From Loxodes magnus (Eukaryota > Ciliophora > Karyorelictea > Loxodida > Loxodidae), in contig CAMPDV010000060.1 in the NCBI GenBank assembly GCA_946699065.1, positions 434,001 through 498,000 on the forward strand: a stretch of 64,000 bases of DNA, read 5' to 3'. Position 1 is the stretch's first letter, and each line of letters starts with the position of its first letter. Both the position numbers and the translations under genes were made by a program. Shown here piece by piece: positions 12,372-27,000 of this stretch. A model generated the notes under the pieces. That model had not been told where the DNA came from. It saw only the letters and a list, made by a program, of their open reading frames with translations, and ran no database searches.

Positions 12372-15279
12372 TTATTTAGATTTAAAAAAAGATGAGAAAA
12401 TCTTAGATTTACTTAATAAACTTTTTTTCTCATAATTAAATTGATTTTTCAATTAAATCCTAATGGAAACAAAGGGTTGATTGTTACTCTTTAAAAAAGA
12501 TTAAAGTTTAGCGGCCAATTAAAAAAAACTTTACTTGATTATTGAAGGAACAAATTATCTTGGATTCTTATGATTTAAGATAATAAAAAATACCAAATTT
12601 AAAAAAAGGAGAAGTTCAGTATAGCTCTTTATGTTATTCATTTTTATCATCTCTTAATCAAATAATAAACAATCCAAAAATATCTAAAATTATGTAAAAT
12701 AATACACAATTTAAGCTTTTTAATTATGCTTATTTAAACTAACAAATTATAACTATTATGTTTATTTTATCCTCTAAAGTAACTTTATTTTTTTTGAATA
12801 ATATAACTTAAATCTTTATAGAAATCTCCAGTTTAACTTTATCCAAAAATATTTGTTGTCGTATATTTTCATATCTGCAATCCTTCCTTAAAAATATGTT
12901 ATCTCTCAAAATTTATTTGAGTGAACCTAATTAAAACTTAATATGATTTAACTTAAATTATCCTATTTTTTGAAAAATGCCTTTAGAGACTATTTTAATA
13001 ACTTATTTTAGAGTTTTAAAATAGCTAAGATTTAGATATATAAAAAAAATTAAACTTGTATATTTTTATTTAGAAGTTATAAAAATACTCTTTAATAACA
13101 TTTAAATTAAAGTATAAGATAATTGTTAATTATCAAAATTTAGATAATTCTACTGCAAGAAATCAAATTTTAAAAGAAAGAGGTATTTAATAGAGCTAAA
13201 ATCCTTAGAATTTTCAAAGCCACTAGTAAATTTTAGCTTTAAATACCTTTTGTCTCTTGATATTGCTTAAAGTTATAAACTGACTTGTAAAAGTCTTATT
13301 GTTAAACAAAAGATTATAGATAAACAATTAAATATAACCTTTATAAATAATTTTTTACTTTATTGCTGCTTATATTAGATTCTTAGATATGTAAATATGC
13401 TTATTTGATTTAGCTGAATTGTTTGGTGAAGTTAGGATAAAAATAAATATATAAGCACTTGCTAATTAGCTTTTTTATCAATATTTCAGCTAAATTATAT
13501 AACTAGAAATTTTATATTTTAGTAGCAGATATTTTGGATATTGTCATTTCATAATAAATTTTTTCAATTCTCAAAATTAATTAAAACTAATAAAGTAGCA
13601 CCTAGAAAAAGTTAATATGCTTTTTAATTCTACTTGAAAAAATTCTCAATCACAAGTTGACTTTAATTCATAATTTAAAGCTTAGTATTTAAATAAAAAA
13701 TAGTATCTTTTGATTTAAGCTAAATCTAATCTATACAAAAATAAATATTCATAAAGAATCAAAAAATTAAATAAAATCTTAAATAATAAATAAGTTGTTC
13801 TTGAAATTAACTGACAAAGTAATAACAGATGTAAACTGAGATTATCATGAGAAATTTATGCCGTTTTATAGTTAAAGAAAAATTATCCAGAACACAATTA
13901 ACATAAAAATATTTAAAACTAAATTTATTTTACTTTACTTTAAATAATAAAATTGTCTTAGTTTTTCATTATATGAGCAAAACAAATAAAAATGATGATG
14001 AATATAGTTAAATATTAAAATAGTGAAGACTTTCCAATATCTCTAATTTAAAGGTTTATCGAGTATTATAAAACAAAGAATAAATTTATAATTTTAATTT
14101 TTAAATTATTGAAGAATAAATGTATAAAACAACTTATTAAGTTCAAACTTGTTGTTCTCATATTAGTTTATAATTTTAAATAAAGACTATGAATAAAATA
14201 TTTAAATTAAATTTCAGATAGTCTAAATTCTCTCAATATTGAAATTTCTGAGTTAATTAATGAGAAGGAAGCAAATTTAAATTCTTAAAATTATTTTTAA
14301 TATTTTTATTAAGGAATTCTTTCTGTAGGGTCTATATCACATTGAAGCTTTTATATAAAATTTTTAAGTAAAAATTTAAATCTTTGAAAGAATAGAGTTT
14401 ATAACAAGAAAATCAAAAATTATCATCAGTAACAATTTCGCATTGATGAAAGTTTATTTCAATAAGCTAGAACTTCTCACATAAAAAATGATGAAAGGTG
14501 AAATTAAAATCTTTATTAAAAGTAATAATTTAAAATATCTTAAAAATTAAGTAAAAAAAGCACAGATATGACAGGACTATTAGAAGATGCTTGGTATCTA
14601 CACTAAAATATATAAATTAGAATTAATTAAGATAATAATAATTTTTAATATCAACTAAGAACTGTATAAATTTAAATTAGGAAGTTTTAAGAGAAATTGA
14701 AACATAATACAAATGCTGATTAAAAAATTATACCATTTTAGCAAATATTGATTAAAAATTAATAGTAAAGAGTTGAATGAACTCATTTAATTTCATATGT
14801 TATATAGTTAGAATAAAAAATATTATTTATATGGCTTTCATAAAACTATAAAAGGATTAAAGTAAAAAATATTAAATAATATCATTATTTTATACAGTTT
14901 GAAAAAGTTAAATCAAGTAAGGATATGTACTTTAAAATTTTAATTGATAGACTGCTAAAATAAATTTTTATCACTTACTGATTTTTAAATATTAAAGCTA
15001 CTATACTTTACCATTTTTTTAATTTAAAAACAATTTTACAAGAAGAAGGGAAATAAAATAAAGTTTGATTAAAGACTTTGCATATACTATTATATCAACG
15101 TATTCCACTTATTTTAAATATTTAGGATATGCTAACTTAATGAGAGGACTTAGTCTATAATTAGATAAATTTAAATTTTCATATGCTTTAATCAAATTAA
15201 ATGAAATAAGTCAATTTGACATTTTTCAATAACTTTCATTTAGGCTTAAATTGAAATATCATAGTAACATTTATAAAAA

Positions 15280-17127
15280 ATGGGAGGAAGTTCTAATAAA
15301 ATCTCTTGGGAAACTAAAGACAGTGGATCAATTGATCCAAAGTAAGCAGAATATGTTATTTACATTACAGTAGCAATTGATGATAAAAAATTTTAAAGTG
15401 GTTAAGTAAGAAAATTCTTTATATCGTTCGATAACATAATTTGCTCTTGTACAAATGCCAATGAAACGCAAAATGTTTTCTTGTTTGAGATTGGAATTCC
15501 AGATATGAGTAAATTTGGTGATTCCATTAGAGCTAAATTAGTTTATTTCAAAGGAAACAATTCTTATGAGGGATAAACATTTCTTTCTGTCTTAAACATT
15601 GTTCTTGAGCCTAAATCTATAGATTTAACTTTTAATTAGTGTTTAAGTAAGATAAGAGCAGAATTATTTTATGTAATTTATGGAAAGCATACTTTAAAAA
15701 TTCTTGAATTGAATCACCCAAAAGTATAAAGAGACTAATACATGAATCTTATCCCTAACTTGCTGAGATAACCAAAGTAATTTAGTGTTTGAAGTTCTGG
15801 GGTTATTTAAGACAAAACAGTAGCTCGTTTAGAATGCGAATCTTAAATACGTTAAGGATTAATCTACCATAACGAACATATTTTTACAAGTGCTCTTGAG
15901 GGGTTGCAAAAAATGGAAACTGAAGAAATAGTAAAAATGCTAAATTTGCTTGCTGCTTTCAATTAAAAAAGTTTATTCGATTTTAAAGAACTTAATTCTG
16001 AACTTCAAGACAAATGGGACAGATTCTTCCAAAAATTAATTGAAGAAAAAAAACTTTTCGATTAAGTGTTTGAATTCTTGTAGTAAATGATAGATAGCAT
16101 AACTGAAGAAATACCTAATTCTTATATTTTAGGAAAGATTTATATTTAAAAAGCAATGGAAAATTAATCTTTCCTAACAAATCTCATCATTTTTAGAAAA
16201 AAAATAAAGGAAAGCTAATATTTCGATAAAATAGTAAACGAATGACCTTATTTCTAAAACACGGTGTTTCCAGAAATATTAATAGATACTAATCGTGGAA
16301 AGCATATGAGATATTTAGTGAAGCATATGTGTGAATTAGGAGTATAATTCAAACATGCTATTTATCTAGAGCATGCATAGAAACTAAAAGAAGTAAAATT
16401 TGAAAACAAATAATAAATGAATATTATAGATTATATTAGATAAAAGATAATCTTCAAGAATTAAATTGCCCATATTCCTATTCAAATAACAAATACACTT
16501 AATTCTATATTAAATAAAGAAAATATTAAATTATATGTAACTTTTGAACCTGAATAATTAAGATATTAATATTCCTTTTCTGACGCTTATTTGTCATTTC
16601 CCGAAAACCAAAGCATAGATTATAAAACAATAAGATTGGATTAAGGAAAATTACAGGAATGCTTAATTGCTTAATCTGATTACGATTTCTATGCTAGTCA
16701 TGTGTTTATAAAACTGTATAGGTAGAATTAAAGTTTCTCCTCTCCAATGCTATAAACTGGCCATGCTTTCTTTTTCTTAAGTGAAGAAGTTCCAAATGAA
16801 TATAAGATGTTAAATTATTTTAACTAAAATAAGGAATTTTTGATATTTTAAAACTAAGAAAATTAAAAAGAATCTCCATCTCCTGTGGCTTAAATTGAAT
16901 TGAAAGAAGAAGATTATTATGAATTGACTCTTGAAAATCCTGTAAAAGCAAAGTATTTGTCTTGCGTTATAAAACAAGATAATATACTAGAAAAAGGAGG
17001 TCTGCTAATTAGATGCTTTGGCTGTTATGGAAATAAGGATCCAAGTTTGCTCGACTTTCAAACAATAAAAGATGAAAGAATCAATGGTTTTTCACTTTAT
17101 AGTCCAGAAATATTAATGTGCAGATGA
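15280..17127 (+). CDS. Unrecognised 615-aa protein, candidate N-myristoylated
   Basis: Starts MGGSSNKISW at 15280 and ends TGA 17125-17127. The Gly-2 followed by small and Ser residues resembles an N-myristoylation signal, though Ser is not at the classic sixth position. A beta-rich N-terminal half (residues about 20-150) with hydrophobic alternation such as YVIYITVAID and RKFFISFDNIICSC suggests a C2-like or immunoglobulin-like fold. A helical middle (about 200-400, e.g. ETEEIVKMLNLLAAFNQKSL) and a beta-rich C-terminus rich in charged residues follow. I do not recognise a family. TGA reads as Trp at KQFSVWSSG and VNEWPYF. No intron is needed: 616 codons close exactly. Confidence 0.8.
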
Positions 17128-20100
17128 AGTAGGACACTTATAACTCTTAAAATAAAGATAATCTTAAAAAGATGTAATATTAAAAAGTTAAAATTAACTA
17201 TAAAATTTTATAATAATTTAGTTATAGCATATCTAATCCTTAATATATAATGCTAAAATTACATAAGTCTTATATAAATTTCTTTAAAGCTAAGCTTATA
17301 TAGATTTAAGTTGTCTAATATTTGGTTCATATAATTATTAATGATGATTTATATAATATCTTAAGATAAGAAAGCCAAAAAAGGTATGAATCGTGTTTTA
17401 TATAAATAATAAAAGGAATATTTAATGTTTGAGCATTCAAGTTAGATGTCATGCTATTCATTTTCCTTAAGATCAATAATTTTACTTCGTTTTATTTGCA
17501 AAATTTTTTATTTCATGCTTATTTCAGTATTTTCATAGTAACTATAATTTGTTTTGATGTTTTTACTTATGTAAATATAAAACACAATTAGACTTTCTAA
17601 AACTAATTGAAAAACGGAGCAATAATAAACTTTATATAAATATTGCAAAAATTCTTATTTAGATAATCTGATTTCATTTAAAGAAACTCTTTTTCCAACT
17701 GTAAATAAAATTATAATAATCTATTTAGATATTTCTAGTTTATACCTGTCATAAGAGATTAAATCAAACCCTTATAATAGTAAATATTTCATAGAAGCTA
17801 GCTATTATATTTTTAATTTTATAATTCTAGCCAGCGAGACACAGTGAAGATAACTATACTAATAATTATATAAATAATCTAAATATATTTAAAAGTAAAG
17901 CTGAAAGCGCTTAATTATTTAAAAGGATACAACATATTGAACTATTTTTTATTAGTTCTTAATTAATATCTATAGAATTTATTTAAAAATAATATAATCA
18001 CAATCTAATAGTAACTCAAATAAAATTACTTTAAATTAAGGAAAATACCTTGTAGCTATTAAATTTTAAGATAAACAACTAATAAATTTGGAATTAATAA
18101 GAGAATAAGAAATTTCAAAGTAATCTTCTTTAATAAAATAGTTTTTTTGGAAACCTTTAAATGATGATTTTAATAGTGGTGATATCATTTTATGAGTCAA
18201 TAATTTAATTTCACTCTTATCATTCAATAGCATCCTTATTTTTTTTGGCTTTAATATAAAATAGTTTTCAAATTACAAAATTTTAAATGCCCACCTTAAA
18301 ATAATTTGTCTAATAAAGAAACATGTATTTATCACATTATAGAGATATTTCTAAATACTCTGCTATAAACTTATAAATTTATAATTTGAATTATTGTTTA
18401 TAATTAGATTGAAATACTGTTTTAAATCTTGTAAGTATTTTATTTCTTTTATTTAAATTAAGATTTTAAATAACTAATATTAAATTTACTATTTCCAAAA
18501 ATTTCTAAGTTTTTCATTACGATTTCAAGCTCAGAAAGTGAAAAAAATTTGACAGTTTGGGTTTAAACTTAACAGATAATGTTTTAATTTAGAGGAATTA
18601 TAAAGCATACATTAGAGAATGAATTACTGAGTTAAGTTTAATTATAAGCTACTTGATATTTGATGCTAATTTCTTAATTTTACTTTTAAATTAATATTTA
18701 GGTTAAAGTTATCTTATTCTATTATTTAAATTATTTTCATAAGTGAAGATAAATTACACACTTCCAGAAATTTGCTTAGGATACGTAGATTATATTAGAC
18801 ATTTATAATTTTTCATCTCTAATCAAGTTTTTATAAATTTTTAAAGGGATAAAATTACTTCATTAAGTGAATTTTTACTAAGTAGAAACTAAATAACGAT
18901 AATGTAAAGAGTAAAATAAATTTAGTGTAAAATGCATTTCATTATATTAAAACTAATTTTAAGAAGAATTACTTAGTAAATGTTTACATTTTTACAGTTT
19001 TAAAGATTGTTTTAATAAGTTCTTTAGAAAGTAATTAATAGTTAATTACTAACAGCAAGTTATATTATTAGATTATTAAGTATTATAGAGCTCCATAAGT
19101 AAATTTAGCTATCCTTCAAAATTAAGTTTCTAAAATTTTCCAACTGAAAAACAAAAAAATAATAATAAACATATTTTTATTTGTTGATAGACATATATCT
19201 TTAAATTCTAAGTAGTTCAATACATCTAATTTATAACTACATTAATAGCATAAATGATAAACGAATAATTAACTATCCTTAATACTATATCACAAAATTT
19301 AATTTAAGCTAGCGTAAGATTATAAAAATAGTTAATTTATGTAATACTTTTATTAAAATATTTAAATTTATTTATTTATAATTTTATTGCTTTAATTTAC
19401 CTTGGTATTATGTATTTTATATGACTTGTAGAAATGTTGGATATGATATAATCTAACATTTCAACATTTATAGAAAAGAATTTATGTCAATTTAGCCTTA
19501 AAATTTGTATATTATAATTTACTTATTAACTCCAACTTAAAAATAGAGCTTGTTTCTTCTTTTTTATAATGATTGGAAATAAAATCCTATATAAATGTTG
19601 ATGTTATGCTTATCTTTTTCATTAGCTTCATTAGAATATCTATAAAGTTCTAATTAAATCAAAAAGGTAGAATCTTTTGTAAATATCGATTTAAACTTCT
19701 TATAAAATAAGGCTATATTGCTTAGAAATATAAAATTAAAACAAATAATGAAACACAATTTATATTATCACTTTATATTGCCAAAGTGCTAATGAAGAAC
19801 GTTGTTTAGAAATTTCTCATATATATAAATTAAACTTTGGCATTTATATTTTAAACTTTTAATAAATACTTGAAAACAAATTTTTTTGTAATATGATAAA
19901 ATATATAGCAAGCTGAATAAAAGTCATAATTTTTAAATCCTTTCAATAAGGAAGATATTATATCAATATAAGCAAGCACAGTTTTTAAAAGGTAATTTTT
20001 TAATTTATACTATTATAAATTATTAGTAAAGATGTTCATAAAGTAATCATATAGAAATTTTAAGATTATTGATTAATAACAATTTTATTATTATGCTTTT

Positions 20101-21267
20101 AACACTTAGTTAATATACGATCTTAATTATACAACTAAGTTATTGTAGTAAAACACTAATAAAGCTTATTATTTAATTATAGAAGCAAATATAAGATATT
20201 TAGTCTACTTATATAATTTTTTTTATTATTTCTCTTATAATTTTCCACTTAATATGATGGCTATTTTAGTTTGAATTTATAAAATTATTAACTACTTTTA
20301 GATTATTTATTTATTAATATCTAGTACAATATTTATCTGCTTTCTTTCTAAAATTATTTTTCTAGCCATTTTAAAGATTAGAAAAAGTAAAATTTATTTA
20401 AACTATTTTTTTATTTTTGAAGTCAAAAAGCTTCATAATTCTATTTTAGAATGAAGTTAAATAAAATATTAATAATTACTAAATAAATAAATGTATTAAA
20501 AATTTAAAAAAATAGCTAAAATAAACTATACCCTTAAGTGTTTTCTACTTCAAACTTTATTAGTAAGTATAAAATTTATAATAAATAATAATTTGCTGTA
20601 AAAAGATAAAGTTTCTTATAAATTGTTATTGTAGATCAATAAAGTAAATAAGTATTTATTTTTCTAACTATTTTATTAATAAATAATTCTATTTTTCATT
20701 TAGTATGTTAATTCTTAATAGCTTACGAAGTTATTAAAAATTTTTCTATGCAATTTTGCAGCTTGCTTTGCTATTTTATTTTAATATTCTTTCTTTTTAT
20801 TAAAATGGAAATTCTAACTAAGAAATTAAATTCCTCATTTAGCATTTTATAAATATTTCCTCATTACAATTACTTAAATTTCTTAACTTTAACTGTTGAA
20901 TTATTTAATATAAAGTAATTAGATTGAATATTTATAATAATAAAGTATTAGTTTTAAAATGCTAGCAATTATTTATTAATTATCGATAATACTCAATTTA
21001 CAAGTTAAATTTGTACATTCTATTAATTATTTGAATCTCATTAAATAATAAACTAAGTTGAGCTTTGATATTTTTAATCTATTTCATTAATTCTTATACT
21101 GATCTATATTCTTAAAGCTATTTTATAATTAAAAGGTAGAATATTGTTTAATTCTAGTTGAAGAATATTGGAAGCTTTTTATAAAGAATAAAGCCTTGAA
21201 CGGAAAATTAAAAAATTAAGGGATATTGATAGCAATTAATCTAAAAGCATTGTTAATTATTTGCACT
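17128..21267. other. Long AT-rich intergenic region
   Basis: About 4.1 kb flanked by the 3' ends of two genes. No motif, RNA gene or sustained coding character was seen on either strand. The minus-strand frame of the next gene stays free of TGA for several hundred bases into this region, which matters for where that gene stops. Confidence 0.4.
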
Positions 21268-23326
21268 TTACACTTTCTTATAGTTGTAATCTCTGCCAGT
21301 TGTTACTGCTTGTCTAACTCTATCTCTATAATCTCCTTTATAAATTAAATCAAAAGGGTTTAAAATCTAAGTTTTTTGCTAAACAATTGGTTTTTCTTAA
21401 GTTTTAATATTAGCATAACTCCAGAGATTTTGCTTTTTACATTTTAGGCATTAACACCCTTCATTACATGTTTAAGTTTACTTCAATTTTTGAGGTGTGC
21501 AATTCGAACCATTTTTAATTCAGGCAGTAGGAGTTTTAGCAAGACTCGAATAAGCTCTTTGAACTTGTTTATTTTAAATTTCTTTTTGCATAATTTTTTC
21601 TTTAGAGTCGTCGTTAGTAAAGCTTGAGTTTAATTTTTTCGTTATCTTGAAGCTTTCATCGTTTTAAAGATAGCTTTTATTTTTGTCTCTAAACTTTTTC
21701 AGTTTACTTAATTACTCTTTATACTTTTAATGGAAATCACGACTTTAAATGATTGTTGACACTTTTGACTTGCTAGAAAGTTCTCTTCTTTAAGAGTTCA
21801 TAATATTACGCTAAGTATTTACTCTTTCATTTATTATTTTTGGGGATTTCGGGTTATTTCGTAGAATTATTGCTATGGCACGCTCTCTCATAGTGTTAGA
21901 GTTATTTTTGTCTTAGCATACATCAATAGATTAATTTTTAAGAGCTTTTAGTTAATTAGTCAATTTCATATTTTTGGGGGATTGTATATCGTTTTACTTT
22001 TCGTTGTTGATTGGTGAGCAGACAAAATTTAAGTCATATATTTGTGAATTTTCTACTTCTGAAGAATCTTCCATCCTTTAAAGCTGCATGCTTTTAGGAA
22101 GTGCGTTTTTGATTTTAGCTTGGAGTAATGATTACTAATTAAAAATTTTAAGTATTTGCTATCATGATTCTTATTCTTGTTTCTAGGAAGAATTATTTTG
22201 ATTCGTTACTTCTTAAGAAGTATTTTAAATACTGTCCTCTATCATATTGTCGCTGTGAACTTAGGAAATATCATTGAAATTCTAAATTTGAATGGGCTAA
22301 GTTCTAGCTACGTTTAAATCCTTTAAAAGTCCGAGTTTTATTTCTTAATCCTCTTGTTACAGTATTTCTTGCTAAGATTTTAAGATAAGCACTGCTTATT
22401 TAATTCCTGCATAAGGAAATTAATTATTTTTTTAGATGACAGCAGGCATTACTATTACGCATATTGAATCAGGCTTGGAAAACCCATCAATAACATAATA
22501 TTAATCTTCTTCCATATTTTAAAAGTATTTCAAGTATTCGTTATACTCTACTGTCAATTCAGGCTCATGTAAGCACATATGCAAGCATATTTTGTAAATA
22601 GATCTTACTAATTAATCAAACTCAGCATTTTCTATCAATTTTTGCAAGTTAATTAGAACATTTTGGCTTAGTTTGGTTTAAAGTTTGCTAACAAAGGATT
22701 TTTTAATAGTATCAAGTTCCTCTAATTAAAAAATCAATTTTCAACAATCTTGAAACAGTTTCAAGAAGTAGGATTTTAATGTTTCTTCTTTTATGGAAAA
22801 TAAGTTTAGATTTTTTTGCAAGTCTAGAAGCTTTTTAGCTATAACGGATTCTTTAGTATATCTAAAAATTGAATGGAAGAGATCTTATACTATGTGAATA
22901 AATTCAAAATGATCTGATAAAAAATCTTGAAAAGTATCTAAAATTTATTCATTTATGAAGTTTTCTCATTCTTGCTTGAACTCGCTAGGAAGTTAAAATT
23001 ATGATGAAGTATTGTTTGGGTTCTGAAATTAAAAGTTACCATAGTAAACTATTGTAGCTGATCTTGAAGCTTTTTAATTGCTTACTCATATTTTAATTTT
23101 TCTGCTCTAAGCTTTAGAAGATTAGAATCCATTTGCTCGAATTAATTTTTTGCATTTTATAGTTTCTATTCATAATCGTCTCCTTCAAAACTAAATATCT
23201 AAAATCTTACAATTCTCATATATCTAGATTAAGATTATTAGGCTAAGTAGAACTTATTTTCTAACTGTCTTCATATCTCTTTTATGTTTTTTCTTCCTCT
23301 ATAGTTTATTGTTTCAATTCACTCAT
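21268..23326 (-). CDS. Unrecognised coiled-coil / Gln-rich protein with uncertain stop
   Basis: Starts at ATG 23326. Two tiny introns are required: 20 nt at 23191-23210 and 17 nt at 23023-23039 (gtaacttttaatttcag). Spliced to the first plausible end it is 673 aa. Residues about 30-90 are coiled coil (KLRAEKLKYEQAIKKLQDQL). Residues 90-270 are helical (HFEFIHIVQDLFHSIFRYTK, LQKLIENAEFDQLVRSIYKI). The rest is low-complexity, with a Cys cluster near the end (CNEGCQCLKCKK) and a basic tail RDRVRQAVTTGRDYNYKKV. No family is recognised; Cys/basic tails and coiled coils are common in ciliate cytoskeletal proteins. After KKV comes TAA (21268-21270), and no in-frame TGA follows for more than 600 nt, so either UAA terminates here or an unseen intron changes frame. 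Confidence 0.7.
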
Positions 23327-24080
23327 TTTTTAAATAGATCTAATTAATTAAGTCTAAGTTAAGAAAAAATAAGCAGAATGTATTAAAATACACTAAATAG
23401 AGTTAAACTTTGAAAAATAGCTAAAATAGTATTCTGTAGCTTCTTTATTTAATTTAAGGAAAGAAACATCTTAATAAATACCATTTAGCTTTATTTATTT
23501 ACTTAATTGCTTGCTTAAAGAAGCACTATATTATAATGATTATTCCCATTAGATTGAATTATTATAAATGATAGATGCTTAATAGTTGATAAATTTAGTG
23601 ATAAATATTGAATTGCTTTATTATAAGCTTACTTATATAACTTGGTAGTAAGTGAAATAAAAATGATTATTATTAAGCTTATCCATCTTTACACTGCTTA
23701 ATAATAATTTATCTATTCATGCATTCAAATAATACTACATTCCTCTATATTACTATTATTTATCATCCTTATTTTTAACATTATTGATAGTTGTTCTTGA
23801 ATCATACATATCTTAATTAAAAATTAAAGCAAAACAAAATGTATTTGGAACTAATAAAGTAAAGTAACTAAAGAAGTAAAAGGAATTAAATATATAGAGA
23901 TGTAAAGGCTTGCATTTAAATTAGCAGAACCAGTTATTAAGGTTATATAATAGCTATTTATTAGTTAAGTTGTACTTATATAAGCATTAGGATTTTACTA
24001 CTTTATGCTCCCTTTTAAATTTAATTTCTAAGTTATTTAAATATTTTGTGCCTATAATAAAGAAAAAGTCATAGATTTAA
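23327..24080. other. Divergent intergenic region
   Basis: 754 bp between the 5' ends of a minus-strand gene and the InsP3-receptor gene, so it should hold both promoters. Very AT-rich; no core element could be identified. Confidence 0.45.
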
Positions 24081-27000
24081 ATGGATCGGGTAATAAGATA
24101 TGGAAGTTGTGTTACAATAAGTAGAAAGAATATTTATGCTTATTCTGAAGGCTTCATAGACACTTCACTTCGTCTTGAATCTTGAAACTAATAAGAAAAT
24201 AATCGTCTTGATTTTAATTGCTGTGTCTTTTAAATTGTACCCTAGTGCTAGTACACAGTTTAAAGTAAAATTCTAGACTAAATTGAATCAGTTAACAAGA
24301 AAGACTCATCTAACTAGTTTCTAAAGCAAAGCGAAGGACAGTAATTGAATGAGGAGAAATAAGGTGAAGATAAACGCCATAGTACAAATTAATCATTATC
24401 TATGGAGTAATAAAAGAAAAAAACTATACAAGAGAAAATTTATGATCTTGAAGAAGCACTCTCTGGTGAAATGAAAACAAACACAGACAATTATTCAAAA
24501 CTTAAAAATTAGCCTATTAAGTATGGGGCTGGGATTTAGTTTGTTTAAGTTACTTCTCAAAAATACCTCACTGTTATTTCTACTGAAACATCTGATTATG
24601 AGAAAGATTGCTTAAAACTAGTACTAATGGACTATGGAAGCGAAAATTCCTAATTTAGAATAGTGGCGAATTACCGATTTTAGTAAGATGGAAATGGATA
24701 TATAAAAGATGGAGATACAGTTAACATTACAACTATAGCAACTGATCTTCTTAAGGATGCTTATATTCATTCTTCATATACTGGAAAAGAAAAACCTGTA
24801 TTTGATATTTTGAAGCAAACAATAGCTAAAAAGGAAGATATTCCAAGAAACTAAAAAGAAGTGAATATTTCTCTTGATTAAAAGACTAAATGAAGAATAC
24901 ATATGTTCTCTCCTCAAGTCAAGGAAAATTGTACTTCTTTATAAATAGGAGATTGCATTTGAATTTCCCATTCTGAAGAAACTAATTGCTGCTTATCTAT
25001 TGCCCAATTTAAAAGATGTGCGCTTGAGGAAGCTCAAATTTTATATGAAGAATCTGAAGAAGATGAAGAATTAAATCAAAAACTTGAGGTGAAAGCATAA
25101 AATTCTAACTAAAATGAAATAGCATTTAATAAAGATATCTTTAATGATACGATAGGCAAATTAATCTTTAGTAAAATGAATAATGACACTAATGGCATTT
25201 GACGTATAGAATCTGCTGATTTTTACAAAGGTGGACTATTACGTTGAAAGAATCCTTTCAGACTAAGGCATATATCAACAGGAAAATATTTAGCTATTAT
25301 AAAACGTAAAAATTAGTAAGGCATAAAAGGATTGGGCTAAAAAATAGCACAGCAATTACAAGGGTAAAGAACTTTAGTCCTCAGAACAATTTATGCTAGA
25401 GATGAAGCCACTTTGTGATAATTTGTTCCTTTAGAAAAAGATCAAGAAGACTAAACTATAGAAAGAGATGAATTTATTAAATTGCAACATATCGAAACTA
25501 AAGAATTTTTGCATGCTATACGTGCTAAGCATAGTGAGGAAAATTAAAACGAAGTTTATGCAAATGAAGCAGCAAGCGAAGAAATAGAACCTGGAATAAT
25601 CACAGAAGCTACAGATGAAGACGTTTATAAAATAGCTAAAACAAATGACGACGATGTATATGAAACCCTATTTTTGATAAATTGTACACCAGTTTTGAAT
25701 AAATATGTAGAAACTATAAATACTGAAGATTGCTATGAAAAGCCTTAGCGCTTCAAAAAAACAATGAATCTAGTATTAAGATGCTTAGAACTCCTTGAAG
25801 ATTTCTGTAATAATAAAATGACTGGAAGGTTCCATTCCGATTATTAATTTGGTGTTCCCTGTAATTAACGCTAAAAAGTTCTAAAAGAACAGTATTTTAT
25901 TGAAATTTTAGTAGAAATGCTTTAAAGAACTTTCGGAGGAGTTTTCTAATTCAAAGACTTATTGGAACTTCAGAAAGCAAAAAAATTTAAATTTCAAGAC
26001 TTTGGGAAGACTATAAGTCTATTTAAACAGTAACCGAAGAAGCAATAAGAATAAAGTGATGAAAAACAAGAAAATGCAGTCAACTGGTTTAATTCTGGAA
26101 AACTTTCAAATAAATTTGAATGTTTATAAATGGTAGAGTAGATAATAAAGCAAATATACAGCTTGATCAAAGCAATTTGTTGGCATAACGAAGAGAATAA
26201 TAGATATGCATTCAAATATTTTAACATTTTCAGAACGATGATGGGACAAAATTTAGGAGTAACTAAATGCATAATGTCAATCCTTAAAGATAATGAGCCA
26301 CTTTTAATGAATCTACACAAAATTGAAAGGCCTAAGGAATATTTATTAATAAACGATAGATTAAATTTAATTGAATACTATATTGAATTTATAAGAAGAA
26401 GTATTCAAAGAAAGCCTTAAATTATGAGATTCCTTACATGTGTATGTACATGTCTTGATTGCGGAATTACTGCTAATTAAGAACTTATTCATAGAGAAAT
26501 TTTTAGCAATAGAGTTAATAAAAAGATGCTAATCCATCTTGAAATGTAAATATTCTATTTAGAAATGCTGAAGATAAAATCATAATCTTCGTTAAAGAAA
26601 ATCCATATTAAGTAGGAGAAATAAAAATAGATCTAGATTAATGCTTTGAAAGTGGAAGAATTATAAAGTATAATGATGAAATAGAATATTTTATAGTAAT
26701 GCTAGATCTTTTTGCTGCTCTTTGTTCTAGTAGAAATTATATATGCAAAGAAACCATTTTGTAGTGATTTCCTATGTATATACTTTATAAGAATATCTGA
26801 AATAAAAATCTATCCAAAGGTAACTTTTCTTACTTTTAGAAGTCAGAGCTGCTTTCGCAAGACTTTTATTGAATGTATATATTGACACAGAACCTAGAAC
26901 TATACTTAAAATTCCAGAGCATTGCAGAATAGGGAAAATAATTGACCCTTAAGAATATACGAAACATTTGCAAAGATAGAGGAAAGTTTTTTATAAGCTA

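Larger units (their letters stand above)
11166..15279. other. Long AT-rich intergenic region with small repeats
   Basis: About 4.1 kb with no recognisable gene. It contains a 29-bp tandem duplication (12314-12371) and an 11-bp inverted repeat (12147-12204), annotated separately. Otherwise nothing rises above AT-rich background. Confidence 0.4.

Noticed and set aside
25994..26320. 108-aa minus-strand ORF
   Set aside because: Antisense to the RIH domain of the InsP3-receptor gene.
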